39,246 nt of DNA from Oscillospiraceae bacterium (GCA_031261635.1 JAISJH010000102.1:1-39246); one strand, 5' to 3'; shown: positions 1 to 7,777, counted from the stretch's first letter. Program-made: numbers and translations. Notes: generated by a model not told the origin, from the letters alone.

Positions 1-8
1 GGATGCCG

Positions 9-110
9 ATGGACAAAATATCGCTGAGCGACCTAATACAAATCGTCAGCGTAGTCATAAGCATTATTGGGCTAGTAGCGCAACTGCGTGAAAACTCTAA
101 AAAGAAGTAG
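9..110 (+). CDS. Small hydrophobic peptide, possible holin-like type I toxin
   Basis: This 33-residue ORF encodes MDKISLSDLIQ followed by a hydrophobic stretch (about residues 9-24) and a charged tail ending in three lysines. That layout, short acidic start, one membrane span and lysine tail, matches the small holin-like toxins of Firmicutes (Hol_Tox/TxpA-like). A GG pair at 1-2 lies six bases before the ATG and may be the end of a Shine-Dalgarno that is cut off by the window edge; an in-frame ATG at 3 is less likely. A GC-rich hairpin follows the stop codon, and a consensus promoter on the other strand points at the 3' end. The toxin role is inferred from size, topology and context; residue-level homology was not tested. 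Confidence 0.55.
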   Translation: MDKISLSDLIQIVSVVISIIGLVAQLRENSKKK

Positions 111-209
111 CCGCCCCTCTCCTATCCACTGGATGGGCGGCTGCTCTTGTAGCTAGTCGTAATTCGAGGGCAAAAGTATCGCAATCCGCAATGTTTTGTA
201 GCCTCTATA
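95..209 (-). ncRNA. Predicted antisense RNA to the toxin 3' end
   Basis: A consensus minus-strand promoter (216-244) should start transcription near 209, and the terminator-like hairpin with its T tract would stop it near 95-105. The resulting RNA of about 110 bases contains no convincing ORF. It would be complementary to the last codons, stop codon and hairpin of the toxin mRNA. This geometry is like RatA opposite txpA in Bacillus. Both ends are inferred from signals only. Confidence 0.45.
109..142. terminator. Hairpin shared by toxin mRNA and antisense RNA
   Basis: An 8-bp perfect stem, AGCCGCCC with GGGCGGCT, encloses an 18-base loop directly after the toxin stop. On the plus strand the trailing sequence is only weakly T-rich. 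On the minus strand the stem is followed by CTTCTTTTTAG, a better terminator tail. It may therefore end the antisense transcript more efficiently than the toxin mRNA. Confidence 0.6.
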
Positions 210-215
210 CCTAGT

Positions 216-244
216 ATTATACCATAGTGATTGCCGCTTGTCAA
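216..244 (-). promoter_or_regulatory. Consensus sigma-A promoter for the antisense RNA
   Basis: Read on the minus strand this is TTGACA (244-239), a 17-base spacer and TATAAT (221-216), a perfect match to both boxes. No minus-strand gene follows inside the window, so it most simply drives a non-coding transcript. The -35 box sits in the loop and arm of a 10-bp palindrome (230-252) just downstream of spoVT. Confidence 0.75.
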
Positions 245-252
245 GCGGCAAT
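230..252. terminator. Palindrome after spoVT
   Basis: ATTGCCGCTT and AAGCGGCAAT form a 10-bp stem around a 3-base loop, starting 8 bases past the spoVT stop. On the minus strand it is not followed by a T run, so as a terminator it is weak. It overlaps the -35 region of the antisense promoter. Confidence 0.4.
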
Positions 253-259
253 TTTCCGT

Positions 260-805
260 TTACGATTCCATCTGTTTCCCCAGGAATCTTGCTACCGCCG
301 AGGCCAGTTTACTTTCGAGGTCGCCGGTTGAGTTCGCTCCCGAGGGCGTTACGAAGGCCACGCAACCCATTACGTCGCCCTCGGAGAGTATCGGCGCGGC
401 AACCGCTATGCTGTAGTCCGAAGTGCCGTCAATAACCGGCAATCCCGCCTCCTTGCCTGTACGCTGATAGAGCGTGCGGGCCTCCATAAGCTGTTCAAGC
501 TCCGGGCTGACGTGCTTATTATCAAGCTCGCGCTTAGGCGCTCCGTAGACGGACAAAACAGTGTCGCGGTCGGTCACAACCGTCGCAACGTTAGTCGTCT
601 TATTGAGCGTTTCGCAGATATGGCTGGCAAATTCTGTCAAATCGCCCATCGGCGAGTATTTCTTGAAGATAACCTCGCCGTTTTTCTCGGTATAGATTTC
701 CAGCGGGTCGCCCTCGCGGATACGCATAGTGCGGCGGATTTCCTTCGGGATTACCACCCGCCCGAGGTCGTCGATGCGGCGAACAATACCTGTTGCTTTC
801 ATCAT
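260..805 (-). CDS. spoVT: Stage V sporulation protein T (SpoVT)
   Basis: SpoVT is a DNA-binding regulator of forespore genes late in sporulation. The N-terminus (MKATGIVRRIDDLGRVVIP) is the AbrB-type swapped-hairpin DNA-binding domain, about residues 1-50. The rest, about residues 55-181, matches the SpoVT GAF-like domain in length and position and ends FLGKQMES, much like the end of Bacillus SpoVT. Length is 181 residues against 178 in B. subtilis. The reading frame stays open upstream, but GGAGG at 816-820 places the start at the ATG at 805, or at the adjacent ATG at 802. Its presence is the best evidence that this organism forms spores. A sigma-G-like promoter lies upstream. Confidence 0.95.
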   Translation of the reverse strand: MMKATGIVRRIDDLGRVVIPKEIRRTMRIREGDPLEIYTEKNGEVIFKKYSPMGDLTEFASHICETLNKTTNVATVVTDRDTVLSVYGAPKRELDNKHVSPELEQLMEARTLYQRTGKEAGLPVIDGTSDYSIAVAAPILSEGDVMGCVAFVTPSGANSTGDLESKLASAVARFLGKQMES

Positions 806-863
806 TATATATTTTCCTCCATAATGTTTATTTGGAACTTGCGGGTGTGATTTGCTTACAGAG

Positions 864-894
864 GATAGTATTAGCGTTTTTTGTCGGAGTATGC
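864..894 (-). promoter_or_regulatory. Possible sigma-G promoter of spoVT
   Basis: On the minus strand GCATA (894-890) is followed after 17 bases by AATACTA (872-866). This resembles the forespore sigma-G pattern (GNATR, 17-18 bases, CATNNTA), with one mismatch at the first position of the -10 box. B. subtilis spoVT is controlled by sigma-G, so the match is biologically sensible. It lies about 60 bases upstream of the spoVT start. Confidence 0.45.
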
Positions 895-948
895 ACAATA
901 AGTAATTGCGAGCCAGTCGGCGGGTACGGGTTATTAGGCTTTGAATTT

Positions 949-1734
949 TTATTGGCTTGCGAACATAAAAAACTCACGAAACTGGAAAATGCCATATACA
1001 ATATAAATTATCACTACCGGAATTATCACGCGCTTCTTGCGAAATACAAAACAGGCGGCGGCAGGCGTTAATAATAAAGCGAAAAACAGCGGTATAAAAA
1101 TATGCTCGAAAATTGTAAAATTCAACCCGCTGTTAACGCTAAACATTACGCTAAACAAATAAACCAGCGGGGAGCGCAGCGCAAATAACACCTCGCCCTT
1201 GTCGCGTATTTCAAAATCCGGCGTATTTAACGGCTCGGGAGCTTTTGACAATTCCGCTCCTAAATAAAATAAGCGCAGTTCAAGACCGTGTTCCCGGTCG
1301 CGGTAAATTATAGACGGTTTAGAACTTTCGTGTCGAAAATACGCCGTCAGATAATTCCCGCCGAGCGCGTCAATAATTTCTTTTGCGGAGGTCAAACGCT
1401 CGTCAAGCCCTATCCCGGTCGCGAGTTTTTCGCCGCGAAATTCAATTGTCCCGGCGCTGGAGACGTCCCAAAACAGCTCGCCGGTTATCTCCGCGATAAC
1501 TCCGTCCTCAACGGTGATAAAACTGCCACGGTTGAGTTCGCCCGGAATATCGCCCGGTTTTAGCCCGTCAATAGTAATTTCCGAGAGGTCAGTAGAGGCA
1601 AGCCGGGCTTTTTGACTAACATAAAAAGCGTTCGCGCCATAAGTGACCGCCATATACAAAAGCGACGGGATAATAAGCGCCGCCGAAGCGCACAGGAAAA
1701 ACTTTGCTAATTTGAAAAATTTATCTTTTTCCAT
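949..1734 (-). CDS. Membrane protein of unknown function, two-ended membrane anchor
   Basis: I do not recognise this 261-residue protein. One hydrophobic segment lies near the N-terminus (about residues 11-33). A polar domain of about 150 residues follows, probably outside the membrane. Two or three hydrophobic segments lie in the C-terminal third (about residues 187-250). The polar part has no cysteine pattern or catalytic motif I can name. It starts 30 bases after the stop of the upstream membrane-protein gene (1765-2322), so the two are probably co-transcribed. A weak AAGGAAA ribosome site precedes the ATG. It could be an ABC-transporter accessory protein or an orphan; neither is supported by motifs. 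Confidence 0.7.
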   Translation of the reverse strand: MEKDKFFKLAKFFLCASAALIIPSLLYMAVTYGANAFYVSQKARLASTDLSEITIDGLKPGDIPGELNRGSFITVEDGVIAEITGELFWDVSSAGTIEFRGEKLATGIGLDERLTSAKEIIDALGGNYLTAYFRHESSKPSIIYRDREHGLELRLFYLGAELSKAPEPLNTPDFEIRDKGEVLFALRSPLVYLFSVMFSVNSGLNFTIFEHIFIPLFFALLLTPAAACFVFRKKRVIIPVVIIYIVYGIFQFREFFMFASQ

Positions 1735-1764
1735 AAGGCGTTTTCCTTTTTGTAAAGCAAAAAA

Positions 1765-2322
1765 CTACCGCTCCGCGGAATTATTTTTCCTATATTTTAC
1801 CGCCAGAATAATAGTGTCAATTATATCAAGCACAAATATAAATTGCAGTACACAATGTTTTACAAAACCTTTTGGGCGCAAAATAAGCAACCTGCAAACG
1901 GCATACGCCGAGGTCGCGAGTATTGTGAAATATGTATAAGCGATGATAAACGGCAGCATCGGTATTACCACGAGCGCCGTGTGAAACACAACCGAGCCAA
2001 TGAACCAAACGGCAAAATTTACGGCGTAAAAAGGTATCAGCGCGAGTTTGAAAATCAGCGCGGTTCCGAACGGCAACGTTTGTTTTCGAATAGCGCATAC
2101 AGCGGCGGTAATTATATTGAGCACGACAAATAAGCAAACAAGTAGCATCAGCGAAACCGGTAGCGCAAGCAGCGTTAGCGGACTGCTGGTCTCGTTGCTT
2201 ACAAGCGTAGAAAGTGTGCGGTACACGGCGATTGGCACAAGATAAACAGCAATGGCAAACGCCCCCAACAGCCATTTGGCAATTGTCAGACCGCGCGTTT
2301 TGTAATTAGTTGGAAATTTCAT
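1765..2322 (-). CDS. Multi-pass membrane protein of unknown function
   Basis: This 185-residue protein is mostly hydrophobic, with about four predicted membrane segments (near residues 12-36, 47-75, 88-110 and 112-145), and ends in a basic tail (KYRKNNSAER). No catalytic motif is visible and I do not recognise the family. The start is well supported by GGGAGG six bases before the ATG, and a near-consensus promoter lies 40-70 bases upstream. It appears to head a two-gene unit with the membrane protein at 949-1734. Confidence 0.75.
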   Translation of the reverse strand: MKFPTNYKTRGLTIAKWLLGAFAIAVYLVPIAVYRTLSTLVSNETSSPLTLLALPVSLMLLVCLFVVLNIITAAVCAIRKQTLPFGTALIFKLALIPFYAVNFAVWFIGSVVFHTALVVIPMLPFIIAYTYFTILATSAYAVCRLLILRPKGFVKHCVLQFIFVLDIIDTIILAVKYRKNNSAER

Positions 2323-2361
2323 TGATGGCCTCCCGAATGCGATAGTTTTTGTGACAAATTT

Positions 2362-2390
2362 ATTATATCACGTTTTGCAGTATAACGCAA
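2362..2390 (-). promoter_or_regulatory. Sigma-A promoter for the two-gene membrane protein unit
   Basis: On the minus strand TTGCGT (2390-2385), a 17-base spacer and TATAAT (2367-2362). The -10 box is perfect and the -35 box matches at four of six positions. The promoter lies about 40 bases upstream of the ATG at 2322. Confidence 0.7.
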
Positions 2391-2434
2391 GGGGGAGATT
2401 TTTCCGCGGAGTGAATAAATTACGTTGCACGTTC

Positions 2435-2670
2435 GTAGGGGCGGGTTTCAAACCCGCCCTTCCCCCGTCATTGCGAAGCACCGGAAAGTGTGCGATACGT
2501 ACCCAGTTACAGGTGCGAAGCAATCCAGTGCCGGGAGGACAACATACAGACTACGTATCGTAGGCTTCTACGTCAACCCTGGATTGCTTCGCCGCATAAC
2601 ACCTGTACGTATCGCAAGTGCGGTGGCGGCTTCGCAATGACGGGCAGGGCGCGCCCTGCCCCCCTACCTC
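2435..2670. repeat. Composite intergenic repeat: three nested or adjacent palindromes
   Basis: The 507-base gap between 2322 and 2830 contains no gene. It holds a short GC palindrome at 2435-2460 (GTAGGGGCGGG with CCCGCCC). A long imperfect palindrome at 2466-2642 begins CGTCATTGCGA and ends TCGCAATGACG. A third palindrome lies at about 2642-2666 (GGGCAGGGC with GCCCTGCCC). The long element has CAATCCAGTGCCGG and CTGGATTGCTTCGC near its centre and recurs at least five more times in the window. Small ORFs read through here are artefacts of the repeats. Confidence 0.85.
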
Positions 2671-2694
2671 TTACGCTTGCTTTGCGACAAAAAC

Positions 2695-2723
2695 TTGACA
2701 AGGGGCGTGAGCTGTGATATACT
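2695..2723 (+). promoter_or_regulatory. Sigma-A promoter of msrAB
   Basis: TTGACA (2695-2700), a 17-base spacer and TATACT (2718-2723), about 107 bases before the start codon. Eleven of twelve box positions match consensus. The untranslated leader is about 100 bases; I saw no obvious riboswitch in it. Confidence 0.8.
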
Positions 2724-2829
2724 TATTATATTGTTAAAGCCGCGATACGAGTGAATTTTATTTGAAAGATAAAGCAATAATAAACGCTGTAATGTTTGAA
2801 AACCCATAAAATCAAAAATAGGAGCGACT

Positions 2830-3771
2830 ATGAAAAAAATATACCTTGCGGGAGGCTGCTTTTGGGGCGTGGAAAAATATATCTCGCTGTTGCCGGGCGT
2901 TGAAAAAACCACCGTCGGCTACGCAAACGGAAGCACTGAAAACCCGTCGTATGAGGACGTTTGCAAGCGCGGAACGGGACACGCGGAAACCGTTGAGATT
3001 GTTTACGATGAAAAAATCCTGCCGCTGACGCGCCTTTTGGATTTTTACGCGGAAATAATCGACCCGACTTCGCTGAACAAGCAGGGCGGCGACGTCGGCA
3101 CGCAATACCGCACGGGAATTTATTATACCGACGCCGCCGAAGCGTCGATAATTCGCGGTTGGCTGACGCTTCTCGGCGAAAGTTTCAGCGAGCCTGTCGC
3201 AATCGAATGTGAGCCTCTGCGGCAGTTTTTCCCCGCAGAGGAATATCACCGGGATTATTTGAATAAAAATCCCGGCGGTTATTGCCATATTCCAAAAGCG
3301 AAATTCGATAAAGTCCGCGCGTTAAAAGCCTCGAAACCTAACGGCACGGAGGATTTGCGCGAAAAACTAACGCCCTTGCAATACGAAGTCACAATGAACG
3401 GAGCTACGGAACCGCCCTTTGAAAACGAATATTTTGACAATTTCAAAGAGGGGATTTACGTTGATATTATTTCAGGAACACCGCTGTTTGTTTCGAGCGA
3501 TAAGTTTGAATCCGGCTGCGGCTGGCCTGCGTTTGCGAAGCCTGTAAATTCCGCGTTGCTGAAAAATTTGCCCGATAATTCGTTTGGACGGCGGCGCACG
3601 GAAGTACGCGCTGAAAAATCGGGAGCGCACCTGGGACACGTTTTCAGCGACGGTCCCCGTGAACTAGGCGGCCTGCGGTATTGCATAAACAGCGCGGCGC
3701 TTAGGTTTATCCCGCGCGAAAATATGGAACGCGAGGGCTACCCGCTGACAATTTTGGAAAAAGATAAATAA
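2830..3771 (+). CDS. msrAB: Fused peptide methionine sulfoxide reductase MsrA/MsrB
   Basis: This enzyme repairs oxidised methionine in proteins, reducing both sulfoxide stereoisomers with thioredoxin as electron source. Residues 1 to about 155 are MsrA, with the catalytic motif GCFWG and nucleophile Cys10. Residues from about 178 on are MsrB, with SGCGWPAF and the reactive cysteine at residue 285 in [11 protein letters not shown]. No pair of CxxC zinc sites is visible in the MsrB part. At 313 residues it is the usual length for an A-then-B fusion. No signal peptide is present, so it should act in the cytoplasm. GGAG at 2821-2824 supports the start. It is transcribed alone from its own promoter. 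Confidence 0.97.
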   Translation: MKKIYLAGGCFWGVEKYISLLPGVEKTTVGYANGSTENPSYEDVCKRGTGHAETVEIVYDEKILPLTRLLDFYAEIIDPTSLNKQGGDVGTQYRTGIYYTDAAEASIIRGWLTLLGESFSEPVAIECEPLRQFFPAEEYHRDYLNKNPGGYCHIPKAKFDKVRALKASKPNGTEDLREKLTPLQYEVTMNGATEPPFENEYFDNFKEGIYVDIISGTPLFVSSDKFESGCGWPAFAKPVNSALLKNLPDNSFGRRRTEVRAEKSGAHLGHVFSDGPRELGGLRYCINSAALRFIPRENMEREGYPLTILEKDK

Positions 3772-3782
3772 CGTAACGTTTC

Positions 3783-3860
3783 GTAGGGGCGGGTTTCAAA
3801 CCCGCCCTTACGCAGAATTGTCAATGTTTCAACCAAGAGGGCGGGTTTGAAACCCGCCCC
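3783..3860. repeat. Two copies of the short CCCGCCC palindrome
   Basis: Copies lie at 3783-3808 and 3838-3860, the second nearly the reverse complement of the first. Each can fold into a strong GC hairpin (GGGCGGG with CCCGCCC around a TTTCAAA/TTTGAAA centre). They fill the space between the msrAB stop and the next promoter. They may act as transcription terminators, although no T run follows. Confidence 0.85.
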
Positions 3861-3884
3861 AACGTTTCGTTGCAAAAAATCGGA

Positions 3885-3913
3885 TTGACAATATCATAGC
3901 TGTATGGTATAAT
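3885..3913 (+). promoter_or_regulatory. Consensus sigma-A promoter of the glycyl radical enzyme
   Basis: TTGACA (3885-3890), a 17-base spacer and TATAAT (3908-3913), a perfect match. Transcription should start near 3920, giving a leader of about 38 bases. Such a strong promoter suggests high expression unless it is repressed. Confidence 0.85.
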
Positions 3914-3957
3914 AAGAGCAAGAAGGATAATAAAACTTGAAAGGTAGGATTATCACT

Positions 3958-6408
3958 ATGTATCACTTCAAACCATACACCGCCAGGATATGGAATATGC
4001 GGGAAAAAATCCGCGACAGAGTTATTATCGCCGACTCGGAAAAAACGCGTCTGAAGCTCGAGGCTTCCGAGAAATACGACGGCGTTACCCCGCTTATTCA
4101 GAAGCCCTTGCAGTCGCTTTATGTAATCTCGCAAATGCCGTTGCGGATTGAGGAGGACGACTACTTTGTCGGGAACCTGGGCAACAAAAACTTCGGCGGC
4201 GGCAGCGGGGCGATGTGGCTGATGGCGGACATCGAAAACACCTGGCCGATTGCCGAGGACGGACTTCACCACGCGCCTGTTGACGACCCGTTCTATTCAA
4301 GGCAGCTGCTCGCGATATCGCCGGAGGAACTGAAAAAGCTTCGCGAACTGATGATGCGGCAAATGCGCTCGGGCGGCGGCTTCGGCTTCGGCGACAAGTG
4401 GCTCCCGGACGGCGCAGAGGCCTTTACGAAACTGCAAGCGAGCGACTACGGTATTCCGGGACGCCCGGGCGCGCTTATGCCGCCGGGTCACCTCACCCCG
4501 GGCTTTCAGAATATACTTAAATCGGGCTACGGGGCTATCCGAAAACAGGCGCAGGACTGGCTTGACGAGCGCGAGGGACGCATAATGGGCGACGATATGC
4601 GGAAGTACATTTTCTACAAGGCCGCAACTATCGCCTGTGACGGTGCAATCACGCTCACGCGCCGCTACGCGGAACTCGCCCGCGAACAGGCAAAAACCGC
4701 CGCGCCGGAGCGTAAGGCGGAGCTTGAAAAAATGGCGGCCGGTTTAGAGTGGATAGCGGAAAAACCCGCTCGCAACTTCTGGGAGGCTTGCCAGCAGATT
4801 TTGCTGTACCACCTGTTCCTAATGGTTGACAACGGACCCGGAGTAACGTCAATGGGGCGCTTTGACCAGAACACCTGGAAATACTTAGAAAAAGACTTGG
4901 CCGACGGAACGATAACGCCGGAAGCGGCGCAGGAACTCGTTGACGCGTTCTTTTTGAAGCTCAACACCTTCTCCGAGGGCGGCTTCGGCAAAATGGCGCA
5001 GACCGCTGGAATCGGGCATATCGGTCAGCACACTACTATTGGCGGCGTTGACCCACAAACCGGCGAGGACGCTACTAACCCCGTTTCATATATGGTGCTT
5101 GAAACAATAGCGCGGCTTAAACTGCACGAGCCGACCGTGTCGCTCCGCGTCAATCAAAACACGCCGGAGGAAATTTGGAACTGTGCGCTTGAAACGTCAA
5201 AAATAATCGGGGGACTGCCTCTATTCCAGAACGACGATGTGATTATCCCCGGCATAATAAAAGAACTCGGCTTCTCAATAGAGGACGCGCGGGACTATAG
5301 CCTTATCGGCTGTCAGGAGATTGTTGGTTCCGGCAACGATTATCCCGCTCCTAACGGCACGGCTATGTCGCATAACGGCATCTACTGGTCAATCGTTATC
5401 ACAATGGCGATTAACAACGGTATAAATCCTATGAACGGAGCGCAGGCTCCCGAACACGTGCGCTCGGGCTACCTGTACGAGATGAACTCCATTGAGGACG
5501 TTCGCGCGGCGGTTGAAAAACTCGCGCGCTGGATGCTTACGTGGTCGGCTACGCTGAATAACTACGCGGAATACGAACAGGCGCGGCTATTCCCCTTCCC
5601 GAACCTTTCGATATCCACTACAGGCTGTATGGAAAAGGGTATGGACGTTTCAGCGGGCGGCGCGAAGTACAACTCCTACGGCGGCACGGCTACCGGGCTT
5701 GCTACCGTCGGCGACAGTTTAACCGCTATTAAATATATGGTATTCGACAAAAAGCTCGTCAGCGCCCGCGATTTCCTTGACGCAATCCTCGCAAACTGGG
5801 AGGGTTACGAACTCCTGCGCGAGCGGATAATTGCGGAAGTCCCGCACTACGGCAACGCAGACCCCTATGCCGATACCGAGCTTAAATGGATTGTAGACCT
5901 CTATTATCAGCTCTGCACCGAGTTTTCCAATCAGCGCTGTTCGGTGTATAAGGGCGGAATGTACGGAGCGGCAGACCACGTTCCGCAGGGCGAACTAACC
6001 TGGGCGACGCCGGACGGTCGCAAGACCGGCACGCCGATTGCCGACGCGATGAGCCCCGTACAGGGCAGAGATACCAATGGTCCAACCTCCGTGTTCCTGT
6101 CAACGACAGTCTTTGACCACACGCGCTTTATGGACGGTATGGCGGTAAATCTGCGTATCCACCCAACTGCGCTGTCAAGCGACGACGGAGTTATAAAACT
6201 GCGCGATATGACAAAGGCGTTCTTCGGAAAAGGCGGTATGGAGTGCCAGTATAACGTAGTGGATTCAAAAACTCTGCGTGCGGCACAGGCAAACCCGGAC
6301 GAACACCATAACCTAGTAGTGCGTATAGCCGGCTACTCTGCCTATTTCGTGGAAATGACCGAGGCAATGCAAAACGACGTAATCTCCAGGGCTGAACACA
6401 GCTTTTGA
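3958..6408 (+). CDS. Glycyl radical enzyme of the PFL/diol-dehydratase superfamily, substrate unknown
   Basis: Glycyl radical enzymes are oxygen-sensitive and catalyse C-C, C-O, C-N or C-S bond chemistry with a stable radical on a C-terminal glycine. Here that loop reads RIAGYSA with the radical glycine at residue 792 of 816. The active-site thiyl cysteine is Cys452 in GCQEI, followed by Glu454, the C-x-E arrangement seen in dehydratases and lyases. Pyruvate formate-lyase has Cys-Cys there, so this is unlikely to be true PflB. The ATG at 3958 is preferred (AGGTAGGA eight bases upstream); a TTG at 3937 with AGAAGGA is possible. The required radical-SAM activase is not adjacent, and no microcompartment genes are seen. 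The substrate cannot be told from sequence alone. Confidence 0.9.
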   Translation: MYHFKPYTARIWNMREKIRDRVIIADSEKTRLKLEASEKYDGVTPLIQKPLQSLYVISQMPLRIEEDDYFVGNLGNKNFGGGSGAMWLMADIENTWPIAEDGLHHAPVDDPFYSRQLLAISPEELKKLRELMMRQMRSGGGFGFGDKWLPDGAEAFTKLQASDYGIPGRPGALMPPGHLTPGFQNILKSGYGAIRKQAQDWLDEREGRIMGDDMRKYIFYKAATIACDGAITLTRRYAELAREQAKTAAPERKAELEKMAAGLEWIAEKPARNFWEACQQILLYHLFLMVDNGPGVTSMGRFDQNTWKYLEKDLADGTITPEAAQELVDAFFLKLNTFSEGGFGKMAQTAGIGHIGQHTTIGGVDPQTGEDATNPVSYMVLETIARLKLHEPTVSLRVNQNTPEEIWNCALETSKIIGGLPLFQNDDVIIPGIIKELGFSIEDARDYSLIGCQEIVGSGNDYPAPNGTAMSHNGIYWSIVITMAINNGINPMNGAQAPEHVRSGYLYEMNSIEDVRAAVEKLARWMLTWSATLNNYAEYEQARLFPFPNLSISTTGCMEKGMDVSAGGAKYNSYGGTATGLATVGDSLTAIKYMVFDKKLVSARDFLDAILANWEGYELLRERIIAEVPHYGNADPYADTELKWIVDLYYQLCTEFSNQRCSVYKGGMYGAADHVPQGELTWATPDGRKTGTPIADAMSPVQGRDTNGPTSVFLSTTVFDHTRFMDGMAVNLRIHPTALSSDDGVIKLRDMTKAFFGKGGMECQYNVVDSKTLRAAQANPDEHHNLVVRIAGYSAYFVEMTEAMQNDVISRAEHSF

Positions 6409-6424
6409 GACGCGGTAAGTGGAC

Positions 6425-6450
6425 GTAGGGGCGGGTTTCAAACCCGCCCC
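6425..6450. repeat. Short CCCGCCC palindrome between convergent genes
   Basis: Another copy of the GTAGGGGCGGG/CCCGCCC hairpin, located 17 bases after the glycyl radical enzyme stop and 16 bases before the XRE regulator stop. Its position between converging genes fits a bidirectional terminator role. Confidence 0.8.
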
Positions 6451-6466
6451 TATGTGTACTCTATCC

Positions 6467-7684
6467 TCAACCCGGCTCGCCCTCGCGAAGTCTCGCGAGC
6501 GCGGCTATATAGCGCGGGTGGTTCGCTAACAGCTTCTCCGGCGTATCCTGCAACTCCGGGTGCTTATATAGCTGCTCTTTCGCGAAACTCTCGGCTCCCA
6601 TAACTGACATTTTGCGAAGGGATATTTCCTCGCCGTGTACTTTACCGTCCTCGCCCATATTGTAGCCGCTTATCATCTCGCTCCACGGGTGTTTTACCTC
6701 TATATCGACGAATTTTTCCGCCGCAGTTGCCGCGCTTTCGAGGTCGTCTAAGCGTACATACGCCCGGCACAGTTCCGAATAATACTCACGAAACACATTG
6801 CCGCGCTCAAACACCTCCGGCCTGTTTATACAGGAGAGTTCTATGGCGGCGTTATCGAGTTCGAGCAGTTTGATATATTCCTCATCTGTAACCAAACCAT
6901 ACGACACGCGCGCGCGGATTAAGCGCAGGAACGCCTGATGCGTAAGGTTTGCGAACATCGCGACGGCGGCTTCAAAGGGTTTGAGGATTTCCGCTATAAC
7001 GTCCTTGTCAGCTAGCAACTGCTGTTCCGGCAACCTGCAATTATTCGCCCGTTCGTACAGGTCAAGCGCGACTATTGCGATATTGTTATGCGCCATTTCG
7101 CGGCTGAACTCCGCGGCAGGCAGACGATTTGCGTATTCGCGAGCCTTGTCCAGTTCCTCCAGCGCGCAGTATCGAAGCGTAAGCCACGAGATTGCGCGGC
7201 AGCGAATGTTGTCATCGGTACAGTTTCCGAGTATACGCTCGTATATCGGCAGTACCTTACTAATATAATTCGCCGCGTCCTCGGCGGGTATATACATCGG
7301 GTCTGCAAAGATTTCGATAGCTCTCGCGTAGGTCACCTGCACGTCCCAGTTATTGGGCATATCGCGGGCGAGTTCGCTCCAGATTGCGAGCGTTTCCTCC
7401 GCTTTTTTCGGGTAATTCCAGTCGCGAGCAATCTCGTCGGTCTTAGCCCGCGCCTCCTCAACGCGTTTGGTATCGCGTAGCTCGTCCATACCGAGCAGAA
7501 CGTCCGTACTGACGTCGAAAAAGTTCGCGATTGCGGGCAGAAGCGTGATATCCGGGAAATTCTCCCCGCACTCCCAGCGCGAAACCGACTGCGCGGAAAC
7601 GTCGAGAACTTCGGCAAGCGCCTCCTGCGTAAGCCCTCTTAAACGCCGAAGCCTCTTGATGTTGTCGGAAATATGAATACTCAT
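6467..7684 (-). CDS. XRE-family transcriptional regulator with TPR-like C-terminal domain
   Basis: The first 65 residues form a Cro/C1-type helix-turn-helix (DNIKRLRRLRGLTQEALAEV, then SVSRWECGENFPD). The remaining 340 or so are alpha-helical with spacing typical of TPR-like repeats, a layout shared by many Firmicute regulators that respond to peptides or other ligands. Total length is 405 residues. The frame extends 52 codons upstream, but the HTH begins at the ATG at 7684, which has a GGCGGTGG site and its own promoter; the longer N-terminus is not family-like. Its targets are unknown. The inverted repeat upstream could be an autoregulatory operator. It lies downstream of, and in the same direction as, the giant surface protein gene, separated from it by a hairpin. 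Confidence 0.9.
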   Translation of the reverse strand: MSIHISDNIKRLRRLRGLTQEALAEVLDVSAQSVSRWECGENFPDITLLPAIANFFDVSTDVLLGMDELRDTKRVEEARAKTDEIARDWNYPKKAEETLAIWSELARDMPNNWDVQVTYARAIEIFADPMYIPAEDAANYISKVLPIYERILGNCTDDNIRCRAISWLTLRYCALEELDKAREYANRLPAAEFSREMAHNNIAIVALDLYERANNCRLPEQQLLADKDVIAEILKPFEAAVAMFANLTHQAFLRLIRARVSYGLVTDEEYIKLLELDNAAIELSCINRPEVFERGNVFREYYSELCRAYVRLDDLESAATAAEKFVDIEVKHPWSEMISGYNMGEDGKVHGEEISLRKMSVMGAESFAKEQLYKHPELQDTPEKLLANHPRYIAALARLREGEPG

Positions 7685-7709
7685 AATGTTCCACCGCCTT
7701 TCGATAAGT

Positions 7710-7738
7710 ATTGTACCATAACGCAAGGCAATACGCAA
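7710..7738 (-). promoter_or_regulatory. Promoter of the XRE regulator
   Basis: On the minus strand TTGCGT (7738-7733), a 17-base spacer and TACAAT (7715-7710). The start codon is about 25 bases downstream of the -10 box. Confidence 0.65.
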
Positions 7739-7758
7739 CAGCACGCTACGTGAGATTT

Positions 7759-7777
7759 TTACACGCCGAACGTGTAA
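7759..7777. promoter_or_regulatory. Inverted repeat upstream of the XRE promoter, possible operator
   Basis: TTACACG and CGTGTAA form 7-base arms around a 5-base spacer, about 20 bases upstream of the -35 box. The arms are short and not followed by a T run, so a protein-binding site is more likely than a terminator. Autoregulation by the XRE protein is a guess. Confidence 0.35.

Noticed and set aside
806-898. Upstream extension of SpoVT
   Set aside because: The extra 31 residues run through the ribosome site and the proposed promoter. The known family begins at MKATGIV.
1826-2275. 149-residue minus-strand frame inside the membrane protein gene
   Set aside because: It overlaps the well-supported gene at 1765-2322 in another frame. 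The product is cysteine/arginine-rich and lacks a ribosome site.
2724-2829. Riboswitch in the msrAB leader
   Set aside because: The leader is about 100 bases and AT-rich, with no stable hairpin or known aptamer core that I could identify.
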